Assembly (NCBI RefSeq): GCF_905220565.1
Contig: NC_059416.1
Coordinates: 4,154,001-4,218,000, forward strand
From: Melitaea cinxia
Lineage: Eukaryota; Arthropoda; Insecta; Lepidoptera; Nymphalidae
DNA: 64,000 bases
Direction: 5' to 3'
In this document: one piece after another, positions 22,911 to 34,772 of the stretch
Layout: each line of letters begins with the position of its first letter
Position numbering within the stretch: position 1 is the stretch's first letter
The notes under the pieces: model-generated
The model's database searches: none
The model's input: the letters and a program-made list of their open reading frames with translations, nothing else
What the model was told of the DNA's origin: nothing
Translations under genes and position numbers: made by a program

Positions 22911-23030
22911 GTTGTGGATAACGTTATTTGACGAATAACGGTATCCAACACGTAAAAGTTTATTATGTATTATTCGACTATATTTATGAGATATTTATAT
23001 GACTATATATATGATACTTTGAATCTAAAA
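22911..23030 (+). repeat. F-family MITE-like repeat
   Basis: Carries ggttgtggataacgttattt and aataacggtatccaacacgt, which recur at about 25186, 52683 and, reversed, at 50885 and 63045. Located about 170 bases upstream of the alternative B55 first exon, within its likely promoter region. Confidence 0.6.
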
Positions 23031-23647
23031 TCTTCGCTTCAGCCTGCAACATCCCGTTGCTGGGCACAGGCATCTTGTCACGTTTCACATTAGTGACCCG
23101 CATTAGCCGGTTGGCGGATAATCTAAATTTTGGAGTTTATTAATTGATAATAAATAGGTCCCAATAGCCTATCTACCCCCTATTACCTCCTATACGCCTA
23201 TTCTACCTAGTTTCGCAACTTATGTAGAAGATGACAAACTTTATCTGGTAAAACCGGGCCTTAAGATACTATGCCGAACCATTTAAGCTAAACGAATGAG
23301 ATTAATAATGGTTTCGCCTATAAAAATCTGATTAAGACCTCATTGGCCCTGTAGGTACAGGTCTGATTAGACTTTAGATTGATTTGTACACCCACAATTT
23401 TTTTAAAATAGGTAAGCTTTTTAGAAAGTCATTTTCGTAAAAAAATAAGCCTTTTACTGCTGCAAATACAGAAAAACTTATATTTATGTCTTTAATATTT
23501 TCATTCAAGATTTAATAGCATGTTATTCTTTTTTAACTTACTTCTTATGTAACTATAGTTTTGTACATGTTTTCATTTATTTACAATTATATTCATGGAA
23601 ATCTTATTAAAATCTAACAGAGTTACCTATTTGTAGGTAAATAATTA

Positions 23648-24003
23648 CCAACAAGAATAGACACCGCGTTGGCGCAGCGGTCACAGCACTGGTTTGTAAC
23701 TGTTTCGCTGGCGTTTGTGGGTTCGAACCCCGCACATGACAAACATTTGTATTGGCCATACAGATGTTTGCCGTGGTCTAGATGTTTGTGCAGTTCTTGT
23801 GGGTCTCCCCACCGTGCCTCGGAGAGCACGTTATGCCGTCGGTCCCGGTTGTTATCATGTACACCTGATAGCGATCGATACTCATAGTAGTGAATATAGC
23901 CGCCAACCCGCATTGGAGCGGCGTGGTGGATTAAGGTCTGATTCGTCTCCTTTATGTGAAAGAGGCCTATAACCAGCAATGGAATATTACAGGCTGACGC
24001 GTT
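23648..24003 (+). repeat. SINE-A copy 2 (tRNA-headed SINE)
   Basis: A-box-like ttggcgcagcggtc and B-box ggttcgaaccc are followed by the family body (gtgggtctccccaccgtgcc) and tail (attacaggctgacgcgtt). Perfect 12-bp direct repeats ggtaaataatta (23636-23647, 24004-24015) define its ends. It has no poly(A) tail. Confidence 0.92.
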
Positions 24004-24015
24004 GGTAAATAATTA

Positions 24016-25828
24016 GGACTTATGTTATGAAATAAAAAAAAATTGTTAAAAAAATCGCAATTTTAAGTTAACGAGACAAATACCTATTTAAGACGTAAAT
24101 ATTAAGTAAAATTAAAATTATTAAGTATTTAAGACAAAATACTTAACAATTTTGTTTTTTAAACGGTTTTATTAACATTAGAACGGATGTTTTAAGATTG
24201 TTTGTTAGACGTGACTGTCGCTTAGCAGTTACTCGCGAAACCAATATGAAATATACAAATACTGTATTATGACATTTATATTAACTACACACGACTGCAA
24301 ATACATAAATAACACAAATAATTAATTAAACAAAGATATTATAATTGAATAAACTACGACATTCATTCAATACAATTATTGTCTTCAATAATAATAATAA
24401 TAGTTATTCAAAAATTTAAAGTTGATTTCGATAAACTATCGCTTTATTAACGCCATGTGTATTTTTTCTTTCATTTATTAATATATGGCTTATATAGTTC
24501 GTTCAAAATTATATTCAGCATGCATTAATTCCTTTATTATTTAATTGCATCGTGAATTCGTGAACGATACCATAAAATAAAGAACTCATTCATTTGTTCA
24601 TATTATCAGCATGAATTAATCAATGAATTAATTAATTTATTTATTTGCTCCCTAATATACATTAATTTATTTTGTTTAACGACTTTTAACGATACCGCAA
24701 ATAGAAACAACGCAGCTGTAAAATGCTTTCTGTTAACCTGATTTTTGAAAGTTGGTGTCTAAGACAAAATATGCTACTTCTACGTATAAAAATACATAAA
24801 AATTCTTGGGGTAACTGCGATTACATGCATGCATAGATGATGTGATTACCGTCATTTTTCGCGTAATAACGTTACTAAATTGTTGTTTATTAAGTTCGTA
24901 AAATTTCGTAAGTTAAGTCATCAAAAACAGATCACCATAAATCGTAATAGCCCGAACGTATAAAACACCATTATTGTCAAACCATAAACGCTATATGCTA
25001 TTGTTACTATAAAAAGTAATAAAACACTACGTGTTCTTTACATTTTTACGACGGTACATATCATAGTGTATTGTAAGGTTGTATAGGTCTTTTACTAGAT
25101 CTTCCGTGCAGTTCTACCTGTCTTTTTATACATCCACTGCGTGTACTCCATAAATCGCATCAAAATGTTTTAGGGCCTGTATCCACCGGTTGCCCATAAC
25201 GCTATTTTACAAATGACGGTATCCAACGGATAAAAGTTTTACATGTTATTCTTTTTCATTATTAAATTCTCCTGTGTTTATGGCACATTTCTGTTCCCAA
25301 TTGTGAATCTAAAAGTTTTAGTTTCTTAATTGGGGTTAAACAGGCCCGATAAAATTGTCCCTATTCTAATCTCTGCTGTTTCACGGCTCTAAGCATTATA
25401 ATACAAATTAATTTACTTATTCATTTATTTTATTTTATTCTATAAAATCGACAGCGCTTACATTATACAGTACTGTTTTTAGTTTTAAATCACAAACCAC
25501 AATACATTACACCATAAAACACAATACATTACTGTAGGAAATTTACTTACTATGTTACTAAGGTATACTCGTAATAACTTAGTTGTTTCCAAACGAAGGT
25601 AGGGACTGACTCCTAACTAGAATCCCGTGTTTAGGATATATGATAAAAGAATAGGAACTTATGTAAAGTAGTCTCTTCTACCTCGCCATCATCATTATGA
25701 GGCTACGACAGTGAGGATGAAAACGTAGGCTTTCTATAAAATGTGTAGGTAATTTAAAGCTTAAAAATACGCAAAATGTATTTGGGCTACCTTTTATCTA
25801 AAAGTTTATTACATTTTTAAATATTTAT
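24016..25828. other. Gene-free AT-rich stretch with one F-family copy
   Basis: Nothing coding. An F-family copy lies at about 25186-25245 (aaatgacggtatccaacgga). The rest is unremarkable AT-rich sequence. Confidence 0.45.
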
Positions 25829-26048
25829 CTAGCCCGTTGACGCAGTTTGTAGTGACCCTACTTTCTGCTCCGAGGGTTGTGGGTTCGATTCCCTATCCCG
25901 AGTCTAGTTTTAATTGTAATATTTATTTTTATATGTATTATTTATAAGTATGTTTATCGAAAAAAAAGGTAGTTCCAGTCGGCTGTTACCTATAACACAA
26001 GTATTAAGTTGCTTACTTTAGGAACAGATGACCGTGTGTGTGTGTTGT

Positions 26049-26120
<72 letters not shown>
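25829..26120 (+). repeat. SINE-B copy 1 with long (TA)n tract
   Basis: tRNA-like head agcccgttgacgcagtttgt with B-box ggttcgattcc (about 25882), then a body ending gaccgtgtgtgtgtgttg. It runs into an uninterrupted TA dinucleotide tract at about 26051-26119. Related to copies at 42292 and 54957. Confidence 0.8.
26051..26119. repeat. TA dinucleotide microsatellite (~34 units)
   Basis: Perfect alternating TA across the stretch. It gives a spurious Ile-Tyr reading frame. Placed at the 3' end of SINE-B, where the other copies have short tatttat runs. Confidence 0.97.
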
Positions 26121-27740
26121 CGTGAAACTCGTTTATTCGTATTCCTAGTAAATCACTCATAATGAAATATTTCTGTTGCACTTTTTTTTAATACAACATT
26201 GGCCTCTTCTTACTTGTATTGGGAGGATCGCTGCTCCACTGCGGGCTGGCAAATATATTTCCCTACTATACCATAAAATATTGTTAACTTTGTTTGATTG
26301 TTAATGTTTTGTTATTTTTTTTTTTTTGTATGAGTATGTAATCTTAGCAAAACTATTCATAGAATATCTATACAGGTACCACACTACCAACAAGTTAACT
26401 TTTAACAATTGCTGTAATATATTTATTTTTAGTTACTGAAATAGACTTTAAACATATAAATACGATCATTTGTTCAATTAATCATTTTGTACGAAGCCTA
26501 TATTAATTGCTACAGTGTCTTGTAACGTTAATAAAAGGAATGAAAACCGATTCAGACCGATTTCGAGCGATTTAGTGCAGAATAAAATTGACTAACGCTT
26601 GCCTGGTCGGTCAAGCATTTTTTATTTTTAAATTAAGATAATAATTTTGTTCTTATTTCTGGAAATTCTATTCTATTTAAAACAAGCGACCCGCCCCTGC
26701 TTCGCACGGGTGCAATGCTGATACTAAATACTATCTACAACGTTAACCTCTAAAATTATCAGTGTTTCTCTACCATATTATGCATGTATTATAGATATAA
26801 ACCTAACTCTTGAATCACTCTATCTATTAAAAACAAACCCGCATCAAAATCCGTTGCGTAATTTTAAAGTTCATACATAGAGACTTTGTTGTATACTATG
26901 TAGTGATTACCTAAATATAAAAAATACATATTTCTTAAAATGGTCAAATCTAAATGTACTAAGTATGATGAAGCATCTGTTATTTATTTTTATATTTAAT
27001 ACTTTATTGAAAACTAAAAAGCACATGGAAGAAAAAAAATACGAACTTACCTAATAGAATGTATCAATGTGTACAAGCGGTCATAACACTTATTCTTTCT
27101 TACGGACAACCCCAGTCTATATAAAGTCAACATTAGTAACATGCATGCATGACAGACGGTGTCTGAAAATGTAAACTTTCATAATCCATACATTAAAATA
27201 TGGCCAGTATAAAATATGTTGTGCCTCATATTATGAGAACATATAAGAAGTATAATATCATATTACCTATAATGAAGAACAAGAAAAAAAGATCCGTCTG
27301 CTACAATTATAATTTTTGAAATATATGTATATTGTATGCAGACAGTTTTTAAAATATAGTAAAAAGCAATTTATTATAATAAATGTCAGTAAAACTGCGT
27401 GGGTCTTCAATTTAAACATGACAAGTCCAATTTTAATAAGCAACAGTAAATTCTAACGAATTTGCGTAAATATGATTTTGTCCAACAAAGATCAAATAGT
27501 ATAAACCATCACATCATCACGTCTGATGTAAACGTTAGATGTTTATTTAAAATTCATGAAACTATAAATCATAACCAGATATTGATACAACGCAATAATA
27601 TTTTGGCAATATTCCTAAAACTACGTGCCCTCGATTTCGTTTACTATCATATGTATTGTATTAGACGACCCATACAATTTCACCTGCTTTAACACCATAT
27701 TGAACTTTCACGAAGTATCTTCTATCATCTAATAACCTAA
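26121..27740. other. Gene-free stretch
   Basis: AT-rich. A Helitron-like end (gcgacccgcccctgcttcgc) is at about 26688-26710 reversed. The frame at 27462-27692 shows no recognisable domain. Confidence 0.4.
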
Positions 27741-27744
27741 CTGG

Positions 27745-28022
27745 GGTAGGGCACAGCAGGAATTTCCTGCTCAAAATATGAAGCAGCCCGACTGGGGTAG
27801 TACTTCGACCTTACAGAAGATCACAGCTAAATAATACTGTTTTCAAGCAGTATTGTGTTCCTGTTGGTGAGTAAGGTGAACAGAGTTCCTGGGGGGGATT
27901 GGGGATTGGGTCGGCAACGCGCTTGCGATGCTTCTGGTGTTGCAGGCGTCTATAAACTACGATAATCTCTTACTATCAGGTGAGCCGTACGCTTGTTTGC
28001 CGACCTAGTGATATAAAAAAAA
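27745..28022 (+). repeat. SINE-D copy with poly(A) tail
   Basis: Body runs from cagcaggaatttcctgctca through gactggggtagtacttcgac, gggtcggcaacgcgcttgcg and acgcttgtttgccgacctag to tgatataaaaaaa. Other copies are at 31140-31385 and 37795-38043, with fragments reversed at 7.1, 11.2, 33.8 and 60.1 kb. Confidence 0.8.
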
Positions 28023-28162
28023 ATTCATCTACTAGTTGGTCGCCAGCGGTCGAAATTCTACCATAATTAAGGTTCTGTTGTCAAATACAATACTTTATAT
28101 AAATAATAAAAGAGTATAGGTATATGCGTGGGTGTGTCAAATACATGGTAGTGTGCGTAATG

Positions 28163-28672
28163 TTTTTAACCGACTTCCAAAAAACGAGGAGGTTTTTTTT
28201 ATGTATGTTACATCAGAACTTTTGACCGGGTGGACCGATTTCGACAATTTTTTTTTAATCGAAAGGTGGTGTGTGTCAATTGGTCCCATTTAAATTTATT
28301 TGAGATATAACAACTACTTTTCGAGTTATATCTAATAATGCGTTTTTACTTGACGCTTTTTTCGTCGACCTACGTTGTATTTATACCGCATAACTTAGTA
28401 TTTGATGATGGGATCCCAGAGAAATTGACGGAAACTCTCGAAAATCCGCATAACTTTTTACTGGGTGTACCGATTTTGATAATTTTTAATTTAATCAAAA
28501 GCTGATGTTTATCATGTGGTCACTTTTAAATTTTATCGAGATCTGATAACTACTTTTTGAGTAATCTTTGATAACGCGTAGTTACTTGAGTATTTTTTCG
28601 TCGATCTACGTTGTATTACTTGTCGATGTAATTGAAGTCGTTTGTTTTTTCGTTTGCGAGCAAACATAATTA
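28163..28672. repeat. E-family element copy 2 (opposite orientation to copy 1)
   Basis: Starts aaccgacttccaaaaaacga and ends with the palindrome gtttgcgagcaaac. Carries the same internal units in reverse (acttgacgcttttttcgtcg). Confidence 0.7.
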
Positions 28673-29831
28673 TATACTCCTTCGTTCGCACAATTTTCGT
28701 AAAAAGGGTACAAAGTTTTTGCTACAAGTATTAATATATAGATATTAACGTTACTTAAATAATAAACTGAACTTTGTTTGTTCATTTTGAGCTAATGGTG
28801 ACATGGATCCTTCCCGTTTAGTTGCTACCACAAAGCATTAATATAAATAATACTATCAACGTGACAACTGTCTCTTCTCTTATAACCAACCACCCTGCGA
28901 AATCGATCACATTCAGCCCGTAATCACGTCTGTTCGTAGTGTGTATAAAAATTAGAATATCAAGTATTTTTACGGTAGGTACCTTACTCTGTTAACTTTT
29001 ACCCCGCTTCAGAAAGGAGGTTCACAATTTGACTATATTTTTACCCGACTGCCAAGGAAGGGTTATGTTTTTCGCGCGTATCTTGTATGTATGTATGTAT
29101 ATTTGTATGTAATATTCTTTACTACCTCATATTTCCAGAACCACTGAACGGATTTACATAATTGAGGTATCGTTAGGTTCGTCTTAGTTGCCCAAGTGTT
29201 CTTAGATAGGTGACATTAAAAAAAAATCAAACGTGGCGGCTGCGCGAGGCCATTGTAGTTAATGAAAAAAAATTTTTTTCTCGAATACTACAATATGGGT
29301 ATCAAATTGAAGGGCACAATACAAGGATTTTAAAAAGGTATATCATGATTATTATTACCGTAATACTAATAAAGAAATACAATAATAAAGTTTAAAAAAT
29401 GTGGATTTTGCTCTTTCCCACGCCTATACCATGCCAAACTCGCCTCCTAGGCGACGATCAACTTCGGGGTGTAGCCTTTCTAATAAAATACAATGGTTAA
29501 AAAAAACATACAATTAAAATTACAAATAAAAAATAATAAATTTCCCACCAATTTACAATTACATTAATAAAATCAATAACAAATACATAATACCAAATAC
29601 AAACAAATAATTTTAATAATAATTTCATTATATTAAAACTAATAGTTGTTGACTTAAGCAGTCACCTATTTGCTAAAAGTCAGGCTTACGTTGCTTTGAG
29701 CAGAGTGAGATCTTTCTCCGGGCTTGCTATCAGTTCTCTTGACCCTAAAAAATTACTTAATCAACCACATGGTGTAAACTGTTTTAACGAATTGAACCGA
29801 TTACGTAATTTGTCTGACTAAAAAGACGAAA
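28673..29831. other. Gene-free stretch
   Basis: A degraded repeat around 29030-29250 (ttacccgactgccaaggaag) resembles interspersed lepidopteran sequence. No gene recognised. The frame at 29210-29395 has no domain I know. Confidence 0.4.
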
Positions 29832-30294
29832 AATAAAATAATAATTAAAAAAAAAAAAACAAAAAACCCGCCTGCGTGAAGAACAACTAATAGAAAATCA
29901 ACTGAAAAAGCTGAAACAAGATAAAAATTCAATATGCACACAAAGTCAGCGAAATAAATAGAAACAATATCAAACATTTTGTGCTGTACATTTAAAATAT
30001 ATTAATACGGTAGTCCTTCGAAACTTTATGCAACGTCGTAGATAATATGCAGTCGGAGGCATGAAATTGAAGGATAAGTCAAATCATTCTCTCTTTGTGC
30101 ATGTCTCCGACTGCATGTTATGTACGACGTTGCATAAAGTTTCGAAGGACTACCGTATTAATATATTTTAAATGTACAGCACAAAATGTTTGATGAATTT
30201 TTATCTTGTTTCAGCTTTTTCAGTTGATTTACTATTAGTTGTTCTTCACGCAGGCGGGTTTTGTGTTTTTTTTTTTTTAATTATTATTTTATTT
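29832..30294. mobile_element. Foldback element (long near-perfect inverted repeat)
   Basis: The left arm (29832-30063) and right arm (30099-30294) are reverse complements, for example acggtagtccttcgaaactt against aagtttcgaaggactaccgt and cccgcctgcgtgaagaac against gttcttcacgcaggcggg. The loop is about 35 bases. The right arm lacks about 36 bases present in the left (around 29930-29968). Such a structure is a MITE/foldback transposon; no open frame. Confidence 0.88.
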
Positions 30295-30450
30295 ATATTT
30301 GTCATCATAACTTTTTACTGGGTGTACCCATTTTGATGATTCTTTTTGTAAGAGAAATCTGGTGCTTGTGATGTAGGAACTTCTTCTTAAATTTTATCGA
30401 GATTTAAGAGTACTTTTTGTGTCAATCCTAATAATGCATATTTTTGACAC
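30295..30450. repeat. E-family fragment next to the foldback element
   Basis: aactttttactgggtgtacc followed by ttttatcgagatttaagagt matches the E-family internal unit in reverse. Both termini are absent. Confidence 0.55.
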
Positions 30451-31139
30451 AATAAAATAAATACTTATTTTTCATATTTACATTGCAGGCCAGTTTTTTT
30501 TTAGACTGTGTAATATATAGACACACCTCCATTATGGATACCAAATAGAAATCAAAATAAAGTATTATAATTATTACAATAAACTTATGCATCACGTTTC
30601 GAATATATTAAATTACCTATATAATAAATAATGTAATATGTATATATTTATTTGTGTATTTATTATTATGATAAAACATAATGTAATTGGTATGTATTAT
30701 TTGTGTATCTGTTTATTTATTAATTAATTAATTTATATGTTTATTATTTATTTATTATATTATTAGATAGTAGGATTCACTTTTTTGTCTTTTTGATGAC
30801 CCTACTCAGTTTTGTTTTAAAATCTCCTCTTCCCCAAGGTTGTCTGGAAAAAATCGCTTACCTAGCGATAAGACTGCCTTTGTGCATATTATTATTTTGT
30901 AAGTTTTTATTTCTTTAAGATACCTATATACTTTAACTTTTATGCACAATAAAGTATATTACTTCTTCTTATTCTATATTAAATAATCGTATTTATTTCA
31001 CTGACGTAGCTTCTATACGAAATAAATACAGATATTTGAAGCCGTCTGTCTGGTTTTTATGTCACGTACTAGGGAAGGGAACAAGCGTAAGATCCATCTA
31101 ATCGTAAGCATCTCGGATTGGATCCGTCAAAATCTTTAT
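30451..31139. other. Gene-free stretch with LINE 3'-UTR copy
   Basis: Bases 30837-30965 match the jockey/CR1-like LINE 3' region (ggttgtctggaaaaaatcgc, gataagactgcctttgtgca, ending in an aataaagtata-like tail). The rest is AT-rich. Confidence 0.5.
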
Positions 31140-31385
31140 CAGCCCTACTGGGGAAGTACCTCGACTTTACAGAACACAGCTAAATAATAATAACTAAAAA
31201 TAATACTAATTTCAAGTAGTGCTTTTTTCTGTGGCGAGTAAGGTGACTAGAGCTCCTGAATAGGGACAGGGTCGGCAACTCGCTTGCGATGCTTTTGGTG
31301 ATGCAGGTCTATAAGCTATACGGTTACCACTTACCATCATGTAAGTCTTACTCTTGTTTGCCGAACTAGTTGTGTAAAAAAAAAA
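31140..31385 (+). repeat. SINE-D copy
   Basis: Contains tactggggaagtacctcgac, gggtcggcaactcgcttgcg and cttgtttgccgaactagttg, and ends in a poly(A) run at 31376-31386. Confidence 0.75.
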
Positions 31386-31970
31386 AGCGTATAGCAGTAT
31401 TATTTCACTGTGATCCACTCTTCTGTTGAAGTATTTCCTCATTTGTGTTTACTCAGATTTTGAGCAACGTATTGCATGCAGTGCCCTTTCTCAAGTAATG
31501 TCTAAAAGCATGTTTTAACAAACAATATCTTTGACTGTTGTATATCTTATATTACTATTAATGTCTTTGTACATGAATGGAGCAACACTGATAAAACGTA
31601 ACAAAAAATTTAACTTCTCATTGCTTGCGAAGGACTGTTTTAGCAAACCTAAACTTACAAAATCAATAAAAAATAATCTGATTTTTTTTAACATACTATA
31701 TAACTAATCATTATTGACTTCAATTACAGTAACGTTGATGACAATAAGCTTCGTAGGCACGTAATAACATGGACTAGTTTAAAGCGGATAAAACCGGTAA
31801 ACTTGACTTTAAATTTTATGAACAAAACTGAACTTAACAAAATACGTAACTTTAAATGTGTTCTATTGTTTGTTGGTAACATCTTTTCTCCGTCGGACAT
31901 AAAAATATTGATCAACGTATGTTGCTATATAAATGTATATATACATATAACACATACATAGAATTTCATA

Positions 31971-32040
31971 CAATTCTTGCGATTAAATTATTTTAATCTC
32001 TACTTAAATTTTAATTTTGTTTCGTGCAACTCGGCGTTAG
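31971..32040 (+). repeat. Short conserved repeat, copy 2
   Basis: Matches 6708-6776 over tttaatctctacttaaattt and gtttcgtgcaactcggcg. Same orientation as copy 1. Confidence 0.6.
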
Positions 32041-32624
32041 TGTACCAACAGTAACTATAAATACTAATGCAGATAGATACGTATGTATGTTTCGATTTCT
32101 TTTTGAATAATACGGGGGGGGGAACAGGCAGACAATGTCACCTAATGTTAAATATTCACTGCTACCCTTTTTTTACGTGGAGAAAATCCATCATGGATAC
32201 CCTTCGACGCGGGGGTGCCAAAGGGTTATGTCAGACTCATACTGACTAAAAACCCACCACGTTTGAGCAGTCTGAACTGTCAAAATAGATCACGAGGCCC
32301 GAGAATTCAGTGATTTTAATCCCTAGATTATAAAACCTTATCATATACAGATAAGATAAACATCTTAATAAACTTAGTAAATAACTAATTTTTATTACAT
32401 CATAAAAGCACAAAGAAGTAAAACGAATTAGCATTAATTATATTGTTTTTAAACAAACATTGCTTATTTTATCTACTTCGTCGTTTATGAAAACAGTGTA
32501 AAACGTGGTTAATTGCAAATGTCGATAACAGAAAAATAATTGTTATAAAACAAAAACTAAACCATATTGGCTGCTGAATTCTAAATGTTTGTTATGTATT
32601 TATAGGAACCTGCAAACGTTGGTA

Positions 32625-32995
32625 CACACTTCAGCCTATCACAGTCCACTGCTGGACATAGGCCTCCCCAAATTCGCGCCACACATCCCGGTCTTCCGCA
32701 ATCCTCATCCAGCCTACACCGGCAATCTTACGTAGATCGTTGGTCCAACGGGCCGGAGGACACCCCACACTGCGTTTGCCAAGACGCGGTCTCCACTCTA
32801 GGACCCGTCTGCTCCAACGGCCATCGGTCCTGGGACACAGATGACCAGCCCACTGCCACTTCAACTTGCTAATTCTGTGGGCTATATCGGTTACTTTCGT
32901 TCTCTCGCGGATAGTCTCATTTCTAATCCTGTCTTTGAGAGAGACCCCAAGCATAGCCCGTTCCATTCCACGTTGAGCGACTAATTTTGGTTAAT
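32625..32995 (-). pseudogene. RTE-like LINE 3' fragment
   Basis: Minus-strand frame with MERAMLGVSLKDRIRNETIR, KLKWQWAGHL, WRPRLGKRSVGCPPARWTND and EFGEAYVQQWTVIG. This is the C-terminal region of an RTE-like retrotransposon, open for 111 codons with its stop. Just past the stop comes the tail motif gaggcctatgtccagcag shared with SINE-A and SINE-C. 5'-truncated; no reverse transcriptase core present. Confidence 0.82.
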
Positions 32996-33117
32996 TTAAT
33001 GTTGGTAATCCTACATTAAATATAGTGTACACATATTAAGTTTTCGTAGAATCAATTAAGTCATGTTAATTTTGTTATAATAAACTCGTACTGAATCATG
33101 CTTAAAAATAAGTATTC

Positions 33118-33405
33118 TCACGACCACGCCCGACCTTACGTATTTGGCCACTCAGCAAAACTTGACAGAGTTTGTCTGGAAGGTCTTAATGCATTCACCA
33201 TATAGCCCCGATTTTACATCCTCAGATTTCCATCCGCTATGGAGTCTTCAAAATTGTTTAGATAGTGTAAAGTTAACATTAAGAGAAGACTATTAATGCT
33301 ACTTGTCGCGGTTTTTTAGTTTGAAATCCCAAAATTTCTACAGCAACGAAATCCCATCACTACCTGCAAGATGGTGGCAAGTTTTGGTACATATATATTA
33401 TAATT
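33118..33405 (+). pseudogene. Mariner transposase C-terminal fragment, broken
   Basis: Plus-strand frame reads HSPYSPDFTSSDFHPLWSLQ, like the mariner HPPYSPDLAPSDYHLF segment. A later stretch reads FYSNEIPSLPARWWQVLV, like the family C-terminus. A frameshift precedes it and stops interrupt it. Non-functional relic; separate from the N-terminal piece at 37.2 kb, because the order is reversed. Confidence 0.72.
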
Positions 33406-33409
33406 AATG

Positions 33410-34394
33410 CAAATAAATTTAGGAAAATCTTACCTTGAATTTCTCTACAAAATACGAAGAAACTTTTTCCCCGACCCAAATACAACTATATAAACAAATA
33501 TAATTAATACAACGGTGGGCAACTTTTTTTCGTTTCATTGTTGTCTTTTTGTATCAATAGTGTTAAATCTTTACATTTTGTTTTAAATCCCGGGACTAAA
33601 CATATAATCTCAAGATTGCTAACTTTAATTATTACAACCCCCATTTAAGGAATCGTTCGGGTTTAAAATAACACGACTACGATGGCAAACCAGCATACAG
33701 CCCTTACCGTAGCCCCCAGCAGAAGCGGTTACCGTAGCCTATAGACGTCTGCGACACCAAAAATATCGCAAGCGCTTTGCCGACCTTATCCGAAATTCTC
33801 ACCAAGGAACACAGGAACACAGCTATGATCATTTATAAAGTCTAGGAACTATCCCAGTTGGGCTGCTCCATATTTTGAGCAGGAAATTTCGAAACCACCC
33901 CAACCATGGTGGCAAAAGCTATGGGGAGGCCCAAAGCTCTGGCCACCTTTCAAAATCTCATTAATATGATTACTTATTATCTAGGACACAATTACGTGTG
34001 GATATATTAATAATACATATTTAACTAATGACTTAATTGTTTTAAAATCGACTTCATTAAGCATTCGCGTGTCTACGTGACTGATATGTCGTATTCCTAA
34101 TGCAACACGTAACAGATACCTAATTAGATTCATATAATTGATAGGAACTATTTGGTTCATTTTGTAACGCTACGTGGTAATTGCTAAAATAAATTACAAC
34201 TATAGGACTGAGCAAACGTTCAGTAGATTTATTTATTTATTCTATTTCACAGCCATAAAGTTAGTTAAAAAGCATTTCCTTAATACTGAGGGCGATTCCA
34301 ATTAAATTTATTCATTTATTTTATTTATTAACTTTTTTAATTTTTAATTTTTACGGCGAAAATGAATTTAAGTGCTGTGAGATACTGTTGTTAT
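33410..34394. other. Gene-free stretch with SINE-D-like piece
   Basis: Around 33690-33960 lies a degraded repeat with SINE-D-like blocks (ctgctccatattttgagcag). The rest is AT-rich with nothing recognised. Confidence 0.4.
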
Positions 34395-34402
34395 AATATA
34401 TT

Positions 34403-34636
34403 ACCTTGGAACTTAAGAAGCCGACCGATGGCGGGATAACCATCCAACTGCTGGCTTTGAAATACACAGGCCGAAGACGGGCAGCAGCGTCTTCGGTGCG
34501 ACAAAGCCAGTACTGCGGTCACCAACCCGCCTGCCCAGCGTGGTGACTATGGGCAAAACACATGAGTTCACGTTATTTTTGGCGTAAACTTGTGGAGGCC
34601 TATGTCCAGCAGTGGACTGTATAGGCTGTAATAATG
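34403..34636 (+). repeat. SINE-C copy 3, 5'-truncated
   Basis: Begins at accttggaacttaagaag and keeps the family 3' part ending ggctgtaataatg. Flanking aatatatt repeats (34395-34402, 34637-34644) are AT-rich and so weak evidence for the ends. Confidence 0.75.
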
Positions 34637-34772
34637 AATATATTATATTATTGTAATGTATATATGTATTGCTTGTAAGTATTAATGTATAGATATTGTA
34701 TGTAAGTTTATAATAATATAATTGCACCGCCTACCCGATCTTCAAATAAATAATAGGTACTCAATCCTATTT

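Noticed and set aside
23623..23979. 118-codon minus frame
   Set aside because: Reverse reading of a SINE-A copy.
25990..26181. Frame with a long Ile-Tyr repeat
   Set aside because: Translation of the TA microsatellite.
32631..32966. 111-codon minus frame as a host gene
   Set aside because: Sequence pattern and shared tail identify it as the C-terminal end of an RTE-like LINE.
34413..34727. 104-codon frame; similar frames at 1861, 2138, 21341, 52279, 52391 and 56034
   Set aside because: All are reverse readings of SINE-C; similarity between them reflects the repeat, not a protein family.
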